The notes beneath the pieces are model-generated. The model was given only the letters and a program-made list of their open reading frames with translations. It did no database searches and had not been told where the DNA came from. The position numbers and the translations under genes are program-made. DNA of 64,000 nt from Candidatus Aramenus sp. CH1 (GTDB taxonomy: Archaea; Thermoproteota; Thermoprotei_A; Sulfolobales; Sulfolobaceae), in assembly GCA_022678445.1 (NCBI GenBank), contig JALBWU010000007.1, positions 201,501-265,500 of the forward strand, read 5' to 3'. Shown one piece after another: positions 1-9,063 of the stretch; within the stretch, counting starts at the first letter, position 1; every line of letters starts with the position of its first letter.

Positions 1-84
1 GGTAGGGTTGCCAGTTAAGTAGAGGAGATTTCCTACTAAAAAGCCCAGGAGGACAGCTATCATTAGGGCTATCGTAGTTTTCAT
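1..84 (-). CDS. Partial membrane protein, N-terminus only
   Basis: The start of a minus-strand gene that runs off the left edge. Its ATG (84 to 82) overlaps the TGA of the upstream M50 peptidase gene in an ATGA arrangement, which suggests translational coupling. The 28 visible residues begin with M-K-T-T-I-A and are almost entirely hydrophobic, so the protein starts with a membrane segment or signal anchor. Nothing in this short piece identifies a family. Its job may be linked to the protease it follows, but that is only inference from the overlap. Confidence 0.55.
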   Translation of the reverse strand, partial: MKTTIALMIAVLLGFLVGNLLYLTGNPT

Positions 85-764
85 ATCTGACCAGTGAAGA
101 TCATCATAGCTACAGCCGCTATAATCATTGCTATCCAGGCACCTATGTTCCACCTAAACACCTTAAGCCCGTCCAGTATCCAGAAGGGTAACAAGTTGAA
201 GAAGGCCACCACGGCGTTAAAGGCCGATATATAGAATAGAAAGAAAGACGCTAGGCCAGAGGTAGTCAAAGCTAGTATGTACGTGGCTAGTATGTACGTG
301 AGAATGGAAATAGCCAAGTTGGTCGCAGGACCAACAGCAGCGGACTTACCCTCTATCTCTCTATTTGTAGAGAAAAACCTACACGAGAGTAGCGTGTACC
401 CTGAGAAGAAGACCAGCCCAAAGACGGGCAATATGTTGATTAGTAGCGTGTACCCTGAGAAGAAGACCAGCCCAAAGACGGGCAATATGTTGATTACGGT
501 GGTGGTCAGAAACCCGGTGAAGCTAACGGTAAACCTGGAAAAGCAACCGTATCTTCTAGCCATTTGCCTGTGCGCTAGCTCATGTGGGATTACCGCGATA
601 ACTGCCGCAGTTATTACTGCCGGTATGACAAACGGAGCTAGTGGACGTGAGATGATGAAATATAGCGGTATTGCTTTCACAGCTATCGAAAGTATAGCTA
701 ACAGGAAGGATGTCGGCTCACTTAAGTTTCTAAATCTCCACTCTAACTCATCCAAAGTAGCCAA
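81..764 (-). CDS. Site-2-protease-like M50 membrane metallopeptidase
   Basis: A 227-residue polytopic membrane protein with both hallmarks of M50 intramembrane zinc proteases: H-E-L-A-H at residues 61-65, and a late motif N-L-L-P-F-W-I-L-D-G around residues 190-199 that supplies the third zinc ligand (Asp198). A G-P-A-T-N motif near residue 145 is also typical. Members cut within the membrane, often releasing regulators or processing small proteins; the substrate here is unknown. The gene carries two exact in-frame tandem duplications, of 54 bp (residues 91-108 repeated as 109-126) and 15 bp (T-Y-I-L-A repeated). The first adds 18 hydrophobic residues between the HELAH helix and the rest of the fold. 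The downstream gene overlaps its stop codon. Confidence 0.82.
   Translation of the reverse strand: MATLDELEWRFRNLSEPTSFLLAILSIAVKAIPLYFIISRPLAPFVIPAVITAAVIAVIPHELAHRQMARRYGCFSRFTVSFTGFLTTTVINILPVFGLVFFSGYTLLINILPVFGLVFFSGYTLLSCRFFSTNREIEGKSAAVGPATNLAISILTYILATYILALTTSGLASFFLFYISAFNAVVAFFNLLPFWILDGLKVFRWNIGAWIAMIIAAVAMMIFTGQI
271..300. repeat. Exact 15-bp tandem duplication inside the M50 gene
   Basis: The 15-base unit gctagtatgtacgtg occurs twice in direct succession and keeps the reading frame, giving a doubled five-residue unit in a predicted membrane segment of the same protease that carries the 54-bp duplication. Confidence 0.9.
389..496. repeat. Exact 54-bp tandem duplication inside the M50 gene
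   Basis: Two head-to-tail copies with period 54 bp (units start at about 391 and 445) and no mismatch between them. The unit is a multiple of three, so the frame is kept and 18 residues (I-N-I-L-P-V-F-G-L-V onward) are doubled. Complete identity points to a recent event, or to an assembly error. Confidence 0.9.
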
Positions 765-792
765 ATTTGGTCATAAATGTATGGATTTTCAG

Positions 793-1410
793 CTATAAAA
801 TACTGCTCACGCCCAAGTTTTCTTTCCCAACGTCGTTCACGTACTTCAGGTTGGTGGAGTCCACCATCCATATGACCGCGTTAAGGTCCTTGTTGACCGC
901 AAGCAGGTAGTCACTCTGCTTGGCTCTAACCAATCCCTCAAACCTCAGTTCCTTCATCTTTCTAAAGGCGTTGAATGCCTCGAAAACCAGGAACTTGTAG
1001 AGAAATGGCATAGTTATTAGAGCGTCCTTATACTTATTGACGTCTTTCATGACTTTCTCCACTTCCATGTTTATCAATTTCGAGTCTATTAGGGTCACCT
1101 TGCTGACGTCCTTGAAGTTGCTTATGACCGCGAAGAGCTTGGTTTGATAATTGGGGAAGTTGACCCAAAATTCGAACACCCTAGAGAACACCTCTGGTCC
1201 CTCTGGAACGTTTAACCTCTTATAATACACTGAGTAGCTAGTGACCCTCTCCTCGAAGTACGCAGTGACCCAGTTTGCGAAAGCCTTACTCCCTATTCCC
1301 AAGTTCCTCAGTTCCTCGGCCATACCCTTGGAGAATGCAACTAGGTGCCCGTCGTCCGTTATTACCTTTTCCTCTGAGTTGACTATCATGTCTACGAATA
1401 TCTCAAACAT
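793..1410 (-). CDS. Conserved hypothetical protein, 205 aa
   Basis: An intact reading frame of 205 residues starting at ATG. It is mixed charged and hydrophobic, with no signal peptide, no clear membrane span and no metal-binding cysteine cluster. The middle and C-terminal parts look alpha-helical (for example the stretch around F-N-A-F-R-K-M-K-E-L). I do not recognise the family. It follows the small 52-aa gene on the same strand and precedes the M50 protease gene, with short gaps, so the three may be co-transcribed. A function cannot be assigned. Confidence 0.6.
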   Translation of the reverse strand: MFEIFVDMIVNSEEKVITDDGHLVAFSKGMAEELRNLGIGSKAFANWVTAYFEERVTSYSVYYKRLNVPEGPEVFSRVFEFWVNFPNYQTKLFAVISNFKDVSKVTLIDSKLINMEVEKVMKDVNKYKDALITMPFLYKFLVFEAFNAFRKMKELRFEGLVRAKQSDYLLAVNKDLNAVIWMVDSTNLKYVNDVGKENLGVSSIL

Positions 1411-1470
1411 TCTAAAAGAAAAGTTTCAAACAGACGTTTATAAGCATTTTCTGTAATGAAGAAAAAGACT

Positions 1471-1629
1471 TTACATTTTCAAGTACATGGAGTATATCTC
1501 TGCCTCTATTTTCATGTTCTTAGCAATGATCTCGTTAATTACCCTCTTGTCCTCCGTCGTCGGGTTGGCGGAGCTTATGATCTTCTCCACTTCCTCGAGT
1601 AGTTTAAGGGCGTCCTTTAGAGACGACAT
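1471..1629 (-). CDS. Small helical protein, 52 aa
   Basis: A 52-residue frame (M-S-S-L-K-D-A-L-K-L-L-E-E-V-E-K onward) on the minus strand, starting at ATG 1629 and ending with TAA at 1471. It is rich in Lys, Glu and Leu with heptad-like spacing, consistent with a short helical hairpin or coiled coil. It sits 60 bases upstream of the 205-aa hypothetical gene on the same strand, so it is probably the first gene of that small operon. The compositional regularity and start context make it a plausible real gene, but no family is recognised. Confidence 0.5.
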   Translation of the reverse strand: MSSLKDALKLLEEVEKIISSANPTTEDKRVINEIIAKNMKIEAEIYSMYLKM

Positions 1630-1721
1630 AAGTAATTTCTTCCTTCATGAGATAAATAGGTTCCAGTCGTAAAATTGGTATTTCCCAAACGATTTTAGCA
1701 AAGCTATTATCAATTATACAT

Positions 1722-4196
1722 GTGTACTCCAAACTACTTTTACTCGTCCCTTGGATAGTCCTCCTAGTTATCCTAGTCCCTTTCGCGCTTAACATACAGA
1801 AGGACTTCGTGTACAGCGACTCACCCTTTCTAGGAAAGGAGTACCAGAGCGTCGTGGTAGACTACATCGTTTCTCAGTACTTTAAGCTAAGTGAAAACTC
1901 AAGCATATACGTAATAGTAAACGGAACGTATAACCAGAGCTACGAAGAGGTTAAGTCAAACTTGAAGTACCTCCAAGACTACGTCCTAATAACGCCTTAC
2001 GAGTACGTGGAACAGGCAAACAAGACCTATCTAAAAGAGGTCTCCCCTGAAGTAGAGAACATCACCTCGTCTCTGGAGCCGCTTCACCAACTTTACTTGA
2101 ACTTGAGCAGAGAGAGACAGCTCCTCCTGGACAACTTCACTTACTTCGAGTATCAGCTCAACGTCACCTACGGTATACCTACAGGGAGTTTCCACTCCAA
2201 TTCCTCAGATGCGCTAACCTTCAGCCTGGTATATCAGAGGTTGCTAGAGGAGGGGTACTCACAGCTCGACGCTTCGAGGAAAGCTGGGCTCTTCGTGTTC
2301 AAGGACCCATACGTCTTGCTCTTCTCCTTTAGTAACTACAGCAATTTTTCCCACGCCTACAACGCGTTATCGTCCTTCAATAACTACTCTTACCTAGTCT
2401 ACCTGCTCACCGGTAAGCCCGTCCCAAACGAGGCGTTAATAGATCCGGAGCAGTTTGCGGTAAGCGAGATAGAGAAGGAGCTACCCCCTCCGCCAATTTC
2501 GATCTCCGACTTCCACAAGGGCAACGAGTGGCTCTTCATAGTCGTGGTTCCGAAAAACGAGAGCTTGACTTCAGTGGAGGAGTTCATACAGCATGTTAAC
2601 GGGTCTGTAACAGGCCACTTGGCCATCTACGCCCAGTCCGCCTATTACACTCAAGGTAACTTGGAGATTATAGACGTAGTGACAGTTCTGCTGGTGGGGG
2701 CCCTCCTCATAGCGTTGTTACGCTCCCTAGTGCCCATACTATTGCTCATCACTTCTGCAGTAATCGGAGTGGTTCTAGCTTACGGAATTCTGCACATCCT
2801 AACGCTCTTCGGCTACCAAGTTTACTACATCTCTGGGTTAGTCATCCCTCCCATAGTATTTGGAATAACCGTTGACTACTCCATCCTCTTCGTCTACCGT
2901 TACTTTGAGGAGATAAGGAAAGGTGCAAAAGACCCGCTGAAGACAGCGTTTAAGACAGCGGGTAGAGGTGCGATCTTTAGCGGGATAAGCATAACAATAG
3001 GCTTTGCCTCCTTTGTAATCTCATCATCCCCTCTATTGAGGAACATAGGGGAGGCGTTAATAGTAGCGTCGGTATCCTCCATAGTTCCCGCAGTCATGTT
3101 CAACTATACCGCGTTGATGGTAATCCCCCAGAGGGTGTTGGGCTTCCCTAGGAGGGAGGTGCCCAACCCCACTGATACTAGGCAAAAGTACTTGGAGAGC
3201 GCGGCTAGGTACTCCATATCCAAGAAGGTGGTAGTTGTATCAGCGATGCTAGCCTTAGCCCTGCTCTCCTACTTTATCTTCGCCACCCATCCCAGCAACG
3301 TGGACGTGAACGAGATCGTCCCGAGCTACTCGTCTTCAGTTAGGGGTCTAGGACAACTGGGCTCGCTCTTCAACTACAGCGTTGACTATGTGTTAATAAA
3401 GGGGAACCCTAACTCTACCTACGGAGAGGTCGCAGCTCTAGCCAAGAAGGTAATTTCCGAGGGAGGGCTAGCCTATAGCCCCTTCTCTATAGGCAAGAAA
3501 GTCCTTAACAAGAGCGAATACGTGGGAGGCTTCTACAGTCACAACTACACTCTAGTTGAGGTTTACATACCTTACCCAGTGTTCAGTCAAGGGGCAATAA
3601 ACTTGACAAGGGAGCTCATAAACCAAGGCTACATGATGGGGGGAAGCAACGCCCAGAGGATAGACATAGTAGATAACACAGTCTCCATTTACTACTCCGA
3701 GGTCTTGCCCCTCACAATAGGTCTCATAACCTTGTACCTCTTCCTGGTACTGGGCTCGGCAATAGTCCCAATAAGGCTAAGCTTGACCCTCTTGGTCAGC
3801 TCCCTAGTAGGGGTGGCTGTAATGGATGCGGTGTTCCATAGTCCCTATTGGCTGTCGCCCTTAATAGTGTTTGCCCTGCTCTTTAGCCTTGGAATAGACT
3901 ACGACATGTTCATTATCTTGAGGATAGTGGAGGAAAGGGGAGAGGAAGAGGAAAGAATAGTCTCGGGGGTAAAGAACACTGGCCTAGTGGTAACTACCGC
4001 AGGCCTTATACTCTCGGGTGCCTTCTTCTCCCTCGTGTTCACCAACATGAAGTTCCTGCAGGAGATAGGCTTTGCCGTGAGCTTCTCGGTGCTCTTCGAC
4101 ACGTTCGTGGTGAGACCCATCTTTGTACCGGCAATCATGGCAGTGCTCAAGAAGTACAATTGGTGGCCTAGGGTTAGGAGGCTGTTATCCAGCTAA
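1722..4196 (+). CDS. RND/MMPL-family membrane transporter
   Basis: An 824-residue polytopic protein with the two-fold layout of MMPL/RND permeases. An N-terminal membrane helix is followed by a large external loop rich in N-x-S/T sites (about residues 25-310). Next come a five-to-six-helix block (about 310-470), a second external loop and a second helix block (about 660-820). The two transmembrane halves carry the family motifs V-D-Y-S-I-L-F (residue ~388) and G-I-D-Y-D-M-F (residue ~725), whose Asp residues fit proton coupling. The many glycosylation sequons fit an archaeal exposed domain. Start is GTG 1722. Likely role: proton-driven export of lipids or other hydrophobic compounds; the substrate cannot be read from the sequence. 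It stands alone, convergent with the ThiN regulator gene, with 5 bases between stops. Confidence 0.85.
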   Translation: MYSKLLLLVPWIVLLVILVPFALNIQKDFVYSDSPFLGKEYQSVVVDYIVSQYFKLSENSSIYVIVNGTYNQSYEEVKSNLKYLQDYVLITPYEYVEQANKTYLKEVSPEVENITSSLEPLHQLYLNLSRERQLLLDNFTYFEYQLNVTYGIPTGSFHSNSSDALTFSLVYQRLLEEGYSQLDASRKAGLFVFKDPYVLLFSFSNYSNFSHAYNALSSFNNYSYLVYLLTGKPVPNEALIDPEQFAVSEIEKELPPPPISISDFHKGNEWLFIVVVPKNESLTSVEEFIQHVNGSVTGHLAIYAQSAYYTQGNLEIIDVVTVLLVGALLIALLRSLVPILLLITSAVIGVVLAYGILHILTLFGYQVYYISGLVIPPIVFGITVDYSILFVYRYFEEIRKGAKDPLKTAFKTAGRGAIFSGISITIGFASFVISSSPLLRNIGEALIVASVSSIVPAVMFNYTALMVIPQRVLGFPRREVPNPTDTRQKYLESAARYSISKKVVVVSAMLALALLSYFIFATHPSNVDVNEIVPSYSSSVRGLGQLGSLFNYSVDYVLIKGNPNSTYGEVAALAKKVISEGGLAYSPFSIGKKVLNKSEYVGGFYSHNYTLVEVYIPYPVFSQGAINLTRELINQGYMMGGSNAQRIDIVDNTVSIYYSEVLPLTIGLITLYLFLVLGSAIVPIRLSLTLLVSSLVGVAVMDAVFHSPYWLSPLIVFALLFSLGIDYDMFIILRIVEERGEEEERIVSGVKNTGLVVTTAGLILSGAFFSLVFTNMKFLQEIGFAVSFSVLFDTFVVRPIFVPAIMAVLKKYNWWPRVRRLLSS

Positions 4197-4201
4197 ATAG
4201 T

Positions 4202-5137
4202 TCACGTGTTCTTTGGCTGAACCCCCCCTTCTAATATCTCCCTATACCTTCTGGAGACGTTTATCACCTTTCTCGCTACCTCCAGTGGGTCTGAGCCAAA
4301 GACGTAGGTTATCGGCTCGATCCCCTTACCTCCCAAGTGTATAACGGCGTCTTCCCCGTTGTAAGCTTTTACTATCTCCTCAGCTATCTCCTCATCGTTC
4401 GCGTAGTCTCTTGGTCCCGCTTCGACGTATCTCAGCCCTACACTCTTCATGGCCTCTAACACGTTTTTATCGAACTTTATATTCATGACTGACCTAACCT
4501 TGGGGAACCTCTTGTTCACGTGAATGAGTATGATTGCCAAGTGCCTGCTCCCTCCCCACATTGGCTTCGATACTGGGGTAGGTAGCCCCCTGACCTTTGC
4601 TATCCTGCCGGGTACAGCTATCACGTCAGCCACGTCATGGGGGTTCCTCTTGGAGAAAGCAATGTTACTAAGTACCTCTGGGATTAGGAGCCCGATCGTT
4701 TCGTTCTGCAACATGGATATAGCCAATGAGATCTCCTCTTCTTCGTCCTCCCTGTAAAACGACTCGCATATGTTACAGTCCAGGGGTATTGTGGGGTTTA
4801 CGCGCCTATGGTAATTACAGAACTTCAGCTCGCTCAGCATCTTCAAGCCCTGCATGGTCACGAAGTACATGGTATCCTTGACGTTGTTCTTTACCAATAT
4901 TTCGGTAAGCTCATCTAGGAACTCCTGGATTTCCTTGTCACTGAGCCCAAGTTCCCTGAGCTTTTCCGAGTATATCTCCTCCTTCACGTCTAAGTACTGC
5001 TTTACTGCAGGTTGAGTGACTCCCAGGAGGGAGGCTATCTTAGTCTGGCTTATGTTCATGGTTCTTAGTCTCTTCGCCTCCAAAGCCCTTATATTCGGCA
5101 GGAGAACATTAGTAATCAGAGATATGGGAGTTTCCAA
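4202..5137 (-). CDS. thiR: HTH regulator with ThiN domain (ThiR-like)
   Basis: A 311-residue protein with an N-terminal helix-turn-helix (about residues 25-55, T-K-I-A-S-L-L-G-V-T-Q-P-A-V). A middle region holds Cys/His residues that could bind metal (C-N-Y-H, then C-N-I-C). The C-terminal domain resembles ThiN thiamine-phosphate synthase (about 160-305, including G-L-P-T-P-V-S-K-P-M-W-G-G and H-L-G-G-K-G). In archaea this fusion is a thiamine-responsive repressor in which the ThiN domain senses thiamine phosphate instead of, or besides, making it. The start is TTG 5137. It diverges from nurA with a very short or overlapping intergenic space. No thi biosynthetic gene is in this window, so its targets lie elsewhere. 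Confidence 0.8.
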   Translation of the reverse strand: METPISLITNVLLPNIRALEAKRLRTMNISQTKIASLLGVTQPAVKQYLDVKEEIYSEKLRELGLSDKEIQEFLDELTEILVKNNVKDTMYFVTMQGLKMLSELKFCNYHRRVNPTIPLDCNICESFYREDEEEEISLAISMLQNETIGLLIPEVLSNIAFSKRNPHDVADVIAVPGRIAKVRGLPTPVSKPMWGGSRHLAIILIHVNKRFPKVRSVMNIKFDKNVLEAMKSVGLRYVEAGPRDYANDEEIAEEIVKAYNGEDAVIHLGGKGIEPITYVFGSDPLEVARKVINVSRRYREILEGGVQPKNT

Positions 5138-5153
5138 TTTTATCAGATTGAAT

Positions 5154-5843
5154 ATGAACTCCGTCCACTCTTTTAAATTATCTCTAACTGCCGTGGACGG
5201 TAGCCTCCACGAGGTTTACACGAAGGAGGGAGTCTTCTCCTACGTTGTTGCAGCCAAGGTAGACTTTATGCTAGAGGGGGAGAGGCTCAAGTTCTCTTCT
5301 TACGAGGTTAAGGACGATCTCGTTGAGGGGCAGGGAGATGAAGCTATGCGGAGGCTTGAGTACGAGCTAGCTAATTCCTCTAACGCCGAAGTCGTCCTTA
5401 TGGACAGGAAGCTGACCATGGACGTGGAGAAGGGGTACTCAGTCCCCAAGCACGCCATAGGGATAGTAAAGGACTTCGACCCAAAGGTAAGGGCACAGCT
5501 TGACGGTACGTTTAACGAGTACCCTTGGCTCTTGGTGGAAAAAGAAGGGGAACTGACTACAGGCTACTTCAAGCTCAACAGAGTTAGCTGGGTCTTCAGG
5601 GTAGAGACAAACTTCAAGAATTCTGAGGAAGTGCTCTCGTTCCTCTACGTTTGTGGCAACTACCCCATACCAGAGGCGTTGGGCTACAATTACCCACTCT
5701 TCGTGGCAGACAAGGTAGTCAAGCTGTTCAGGAACAGGATGCAAAGGGCCGTAGAGCTGGGCGTGGGGAAGACGTTAAAATATAGGGAATTTAGGAGTTT
5801 AATTGAACAGCGTAGGGCGAAGAACAATGGATGGCGTTTTTGA
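5154..5843 (+). CDS. nurA: NurA-family 5'-3' nuclease
   Basis: A 229-residue protein with the NurA signature A-V-D-G-S near the N-terminus (first catalytic Asp) and an internal D-F-D-P-K-V segment. NurA forms a ring complex with HerA that resects DNA ends for homologous recombination. Start choice: ATG 5154 avoids overlap with the divergent ThiN regulator; an in-frame ATG at 5124 would add 10 residues and overlap it by 14 bases. The protein is shorter than the roughly 330-residue NurA encoded with rad50-mre11 in Saccharolobus, and no rad50 or mre11 is nearby, so this is probably the second, paralogous NurA. Its end overlaps the HerA start, fitting a coupled pair. Confidence 0.75.
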   Translation: MNSVHSFKLSLTAVDGSLHEVYTKEGVFSYVVAAKVDFMLEGERLKFSSYEVKDDLVEGQGDEAMRRLEYELANSSNAEVVLMDRKLTMDVEKGYSVPKHAIGIVKDFDPKVRAQLDGTFNEYPWLLVEKEGELTTGYFKLNRVSWVFRVETNFKNSEEVLSFLYVCGNYPIPEALGYNYPLFVADKVVKLFRNRMQRAVELGVGKTLKYREFRSLIEQRRAKNNGWRF

Positions 5844-7554
5844 GGAAATAAGGGGTAGACTCAGGGAGGTAAAGGTACTAACTAGGCAGACCGCTGACGG
5901 AAGGGGTTTCGTGAGTTTCAGGAGTTTTTTGGTTGAGATGCCGTTCACAGCAGGGAAGGCGCTTAGCATAGGAAAGCTCTTGGCTGTGAAGACGATGGAG
6001 GAGAACTCCTATTTACTACTCGAAGTGGTGGACTTCCTGCCAATGCACTACGGCATGCTAGAGTTAGACCAGTCAGTACCTAGGGAGATCAGGGAAGAGG
6101 TGATGAGGAGGGTGGAGGAGAACTGGGGGAGCGAAGACCCAAATGCTTGGATTGAAGTGCACGCTTACCCTATAGGTTATTTACTGGAGGTTGACGGTGG
6201 CGTAAAGTTCAAGAAGGGTTACGTGCCTCCATTGCTTGCTTCTACAGTATATGTGTTGAACCAGGGGGTATTCAAGAAGTTCGTCTGCGAGGAGAAGGGA
6301 GTAAAAATAGGGGAGATAATAGGTGAGGGCATCCCGCTGACAGTCGACCTAAGGAGAGCCATAAACTACCACATAGGAGTGTTCGCGTTTACTGGGTCAG
6401 GTAAGTCCAATTTGACGTCTCTGCTAATAAGAAGGGCTTTGAGTAGTTTGGACGTAAAGGTCGTCGTGGTGGACATCTCGATGGAGTACGCCGTCCTATT
6501 GTTGGACCAGCTACTGAAGCATGAGTCGAGGCTGGTTACCACCGAAAGGCTAGCCCTCACCCCAGAGGAAGGGGCTAGAAGGTTCCTGAGAACTCACGTT
6601 ATACCTGAGGAGGTGGCAGACCTAAGGGACAGGATTAGGCAAGCGTCTGTCGACGTTTATCCGAAGATGAGGCACCTCTATGTGCCTCCTGAAGAGTTCC
6701 AGTACTTAACTTACGGGGATCTGTTGGCAATGGTAAGCGCCCAGATAAGCGATAAGTACACTTCCTTCGCGCAGAAACCCTTGTTCGGGCTACTCCTGAA
6801 GAAGTTGGACTCCTTTATGAGGGAGAGGAAGCTGAGCAAGGAGGACATAGTCGACGACTCAGTCTCCCAGATATTGGACCAAGTGGAGGAAGAGGCGAGG
6901 GCCAGCGGCCTGAAGGAGAGCGCGACCATCTTTTCCTTTTTGTCGGGGCTGAAGGCTTATTTCAACGAGCCCATTCAAGAGACAGAGGACTACGACATAG
7001 AGAAGCTCGCAATAGAGGTCCTTGATTCGTCCCCTTCTTCACCTAGGCTGTTTGTCCTCGAGTTGCCCAACATAGACGAGGCTAGGGGGATAGTGGCCTC
7101 GCTGATCAACGAGGTGATGAACAGGAGGAAAAGGCTCTACTCCGCCACCCCAGTGCTCTTCGTCATAGACGAGGCCCAGGAGTTCATACCCTTCGACACT
7201 AGGCAGAAGGACAAGAGTGAATCATCTAGTAACGCCATTGAGAAGCTGTTGAGGCACGGTAGGAAGTACCACCTCCACGCCTTGATAAGCACCCAGAGGC
7301 TCGCTTACTTAAACACCAACGTGTTACAACAGCTTCACACCTACTTCATAAGTACGCTACCTAGGCCCTACGATAGGCAGTTAGTGGCGGAAACCTTTGG
7401 AATAAACGACGCCCTAATGGACAGGACCCTTGACCTAGAGGTGGGGCAGTGGCTTTTGGTTAGCTTTAAGGCGGCTCTCCCTCATGACGTACCTGTCCTC
7501 TTCACTGCCGACCACAACTTAGAGGAGCTCAGAAGGGGATTAAACGGAAGCTAA
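5827..7554 (+). CDS. herA: HerA-family DNA translocase
   Basis: A 575-residue FtsK/HerA-class ATPase. An N-terminal beta-barrel HAS-like domain (about residues 1-150) precedes the P-loop G-S-G-K-S in [12 protein letters not shown] (about 190). Walker B is [11 protein letters not shown] (about 450), followed by [16 protein letters not shown] with the sensor and arginine-finger residues. HerA is a hexameric motor that feeds DNA to NurA. ATG 5827 is chosen; an in-frame TTG at 5803 would add eight residues. The overlap with nurA supports a dedicated two-gene unit. A paralogous HerA-NurA pair separate from mre11-rad50 is the likely identity, by inference. Confidence 0.85.
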   Translation: MDGVFEEIRGRLREVKVLTRQTADGRGFVSFRSFLVEMPFTAGKALSIGKLLAVKTMEENSYLLLEVVDFLPMHYGMLELDQSVPREIREEVMRRVEENWGSEDPNAWIEVHAYPIGYLLEVDGGVKFKKGYVPPLLASTVYVLNQGVFKKFVCEEKGVKIGEIIGEGIPLTVDLRRAINYHIGVFAFTGSGKSNLTSLLIRRALSSLDVKVVVVDISMEYAVLLLDQLLKHESRLVTTERLALTPEEGARRFLRTHVIPEEVADLRDRIRQASVDVYPKMRHLYVPPEEFQYLTYGDLLAMVSAQISDKYTSFAQKPLFGLLLKKLDSFMRERKLSKEDIVDDSVSQILDQVEEEARASGLKESATIFSFLSGLKAYFNEPIQETEDYDIEKLAIEVLDSSPSSPRLFVLELPNIDEARGIVASLINEVMNRRKRLYSATPVLFVIDEAQEFIPFDTRQKDKSESSSNAIEKLLRHGRKYHLHALISTQRLAYLNTNVLQQLHTYFISTLPRPYDRQLVAETFGINDALMDRTLDLEVGQWLLVSFKAALPHDVPVLFTADHNLEELRRGLNGS

Positions 7555-8309
7555 AACTCAGCACTCAAGACCGTCTTCATCCCTCCGCCAATTTACCCAC
7601 CGCTCATCATTGAGTAGTTTTATACTGGTAAGTTAAAACGCTTTAGTAAAAGGCGAAAAGAGATTTTTGCTAAACTATAGCTTGAGAACAAAGGATCTTT
7701 CCTCGTCAATGACTGCGAGTTGCTCTCTCCATAACGATAATCCGCCCTGTTAAGGCAACATCTCACGTTACGTAAGCTTTTACCTCTGGCTACCCATGGT
7801 TAGCTTGAGCAATAAGGCAACCGTCAACAGGAAAAGTTCTGAGCCCAGCAGGTAAGACACGTAGATGTCGCTAAAGGAACCCAATAATACAACCAACGAA
7901 GAGGAAACAGGCCGCTCAAAAACGAGATCAGGGAGAAGCTGGTGAGAATACGTCAAGTGTTATTGGAGATTGTCTCGCCTAGCAACAAGTTTGAGGCTGG
8001 GAGATAGCAACCCCCATGCTAGCTTGAAGATGAGCAGCCTATCACAGACGCTAAGGCTATCGACAGGAGGGAGATTGTAGTAATCGATGACCACACGGAA
8101 AGCTTTATCCCAGACCTTGGAGTTCAACTTATACGATAAAATCCCTTCTAAACTGAGGAGGTCAAGTAGGAGTACCAAGGATAGGCCCAAAGTCTCTTTC
8201 CTCATAACCCTCGACAAGATTGATCGAGTTCACTCGTCTAGCTACTTATCGTTTTCTGAAGATCTGTATGGTAGACGGAGCACATGAGACTCACCTATGC
8301 AGTGTAGCG
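7555..8309. other. 755-bp stretch without an intact gene; possible decayed transposase
   Basis: No reading frame here looks like a working gene. Two interrupted frames resemble eroded coding sequence. On the minus strand at 8217-7960 the product contains W-D-K-A-F-R-V-V-I-D-Y-Y-N-L-P. On the plus strand near 8050-8140 there is R-R-E-I-V-V-I-D-D-H-T-E. Both resemble the beta-strand plus Asp of DDE transposases, but neither has a full catalytic set, and no terminal repeats were found by eye. I read it as an old insertion-sequence scar; it could be other decayed sequence. Confidence 0.35.
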
Positions 8310-8798
8310 TTAAACTTGTGTAGCTAGACTTTTATCTGCTCTCCTCAAGATTTCCTCAATTAATATTCTTATGTGTTCCGTAGCTACCTCGTCACTCCTA
8401 AATGCGCTTAAGACCCCCTCCTTGTCAGGACCGTTATATTGGTAATCGTGAACTTGTAGGGCAATTGCCGTTATCATGGCTGCGTCCTTACCTATAAGTA
8501 GCGAGAGCTCTTCTAGGTAAGAAGTTGGGACTATAGCTATTAGCCAGTCAGCCTTTTCAACTGCCTTCCCGCCTTTTATCTTCTTCCTGCCTGGGTACTT
8601 CTTTATCAGCTCTTCCCGTTTGTCAACAAGCATTGCCCCGATCAACGCCTTCCAGGCTTGAAAAGCCTTCCCTGCAGCGTTTCTAACAAGTCCCTCTTCT
8701 AGGAACTTCTGAGCTAAATTAGCCTCAAACTTGGCCTCCTCTAGCCTTATCTGCTTGTAACTTTTAAGGTCAAACCAAGGCTTCGGAAGTTCCTGCAC
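8310..8798 (-). CDS. PaREP1-family protein
   Basis: A 162-residue helical protein beginning M-Q-E-L-P-K-P-W-F-D-L-K-S-Y. It contains the pattern A-x-x-A-x-x-F-L-E-E-G-L-V-R-N-A-A-G-K-A-F-Q-A-W-K-A-L, which is characteristic of the PaREP1/PaREP8 families first described as repetitive genes in Pyrobaculum and also found in Sulfolobales. These are HEPN-like all-helical proteins of unknown function; a toxin-antitoxin or RNA-related role has been suspected for HEPN folds in general. There is no obvious nucleotidyltransferase partner next to it. It sits between the decayed stretch and tRNA-Gly. Confidence 0.7.
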   Translation of the reverse strand: MQELPKPWFDLKSYKQIRLEEAKFEANLAQKFLEEGLVRNAAGKAFQAWKALIGAMLVDKREELIKKYPGRKKIKGGKAVEKADWLIAIVPTSYLEELSLLIGKDAAMITAIALQVHDYQYNGPDKEGVLSAFRSDEVATEHIRILIEEILRRADKSLATQV

Positions 8799-8958
8799 AG
8801 TTATTTTTACGGTTTACGAGTTAAAAATTAGTCACATGTCAGAGGAAAGGGTTTAAACGATCTAAAGTAATGCTATTATAAACACATGGCATACTAAATA
8901 ATTTACGTGATTGAAACGTACATTAAATCGAAAATAGCAGTAAGGGGTGTCCCCCTAT

Positions 8959-9032
<74 letters not shown>

Positions 9033-9063
9033 AATTAAAATTCGCTAAACAGGGAATATATTT

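Noticed and set aside
277-798. 173-aa plus-strand frame across the M50 gene
   Set aside because: Antisense shadow of the protease; it also contains the 54-bp duplication and has no protein-like composition of its own.
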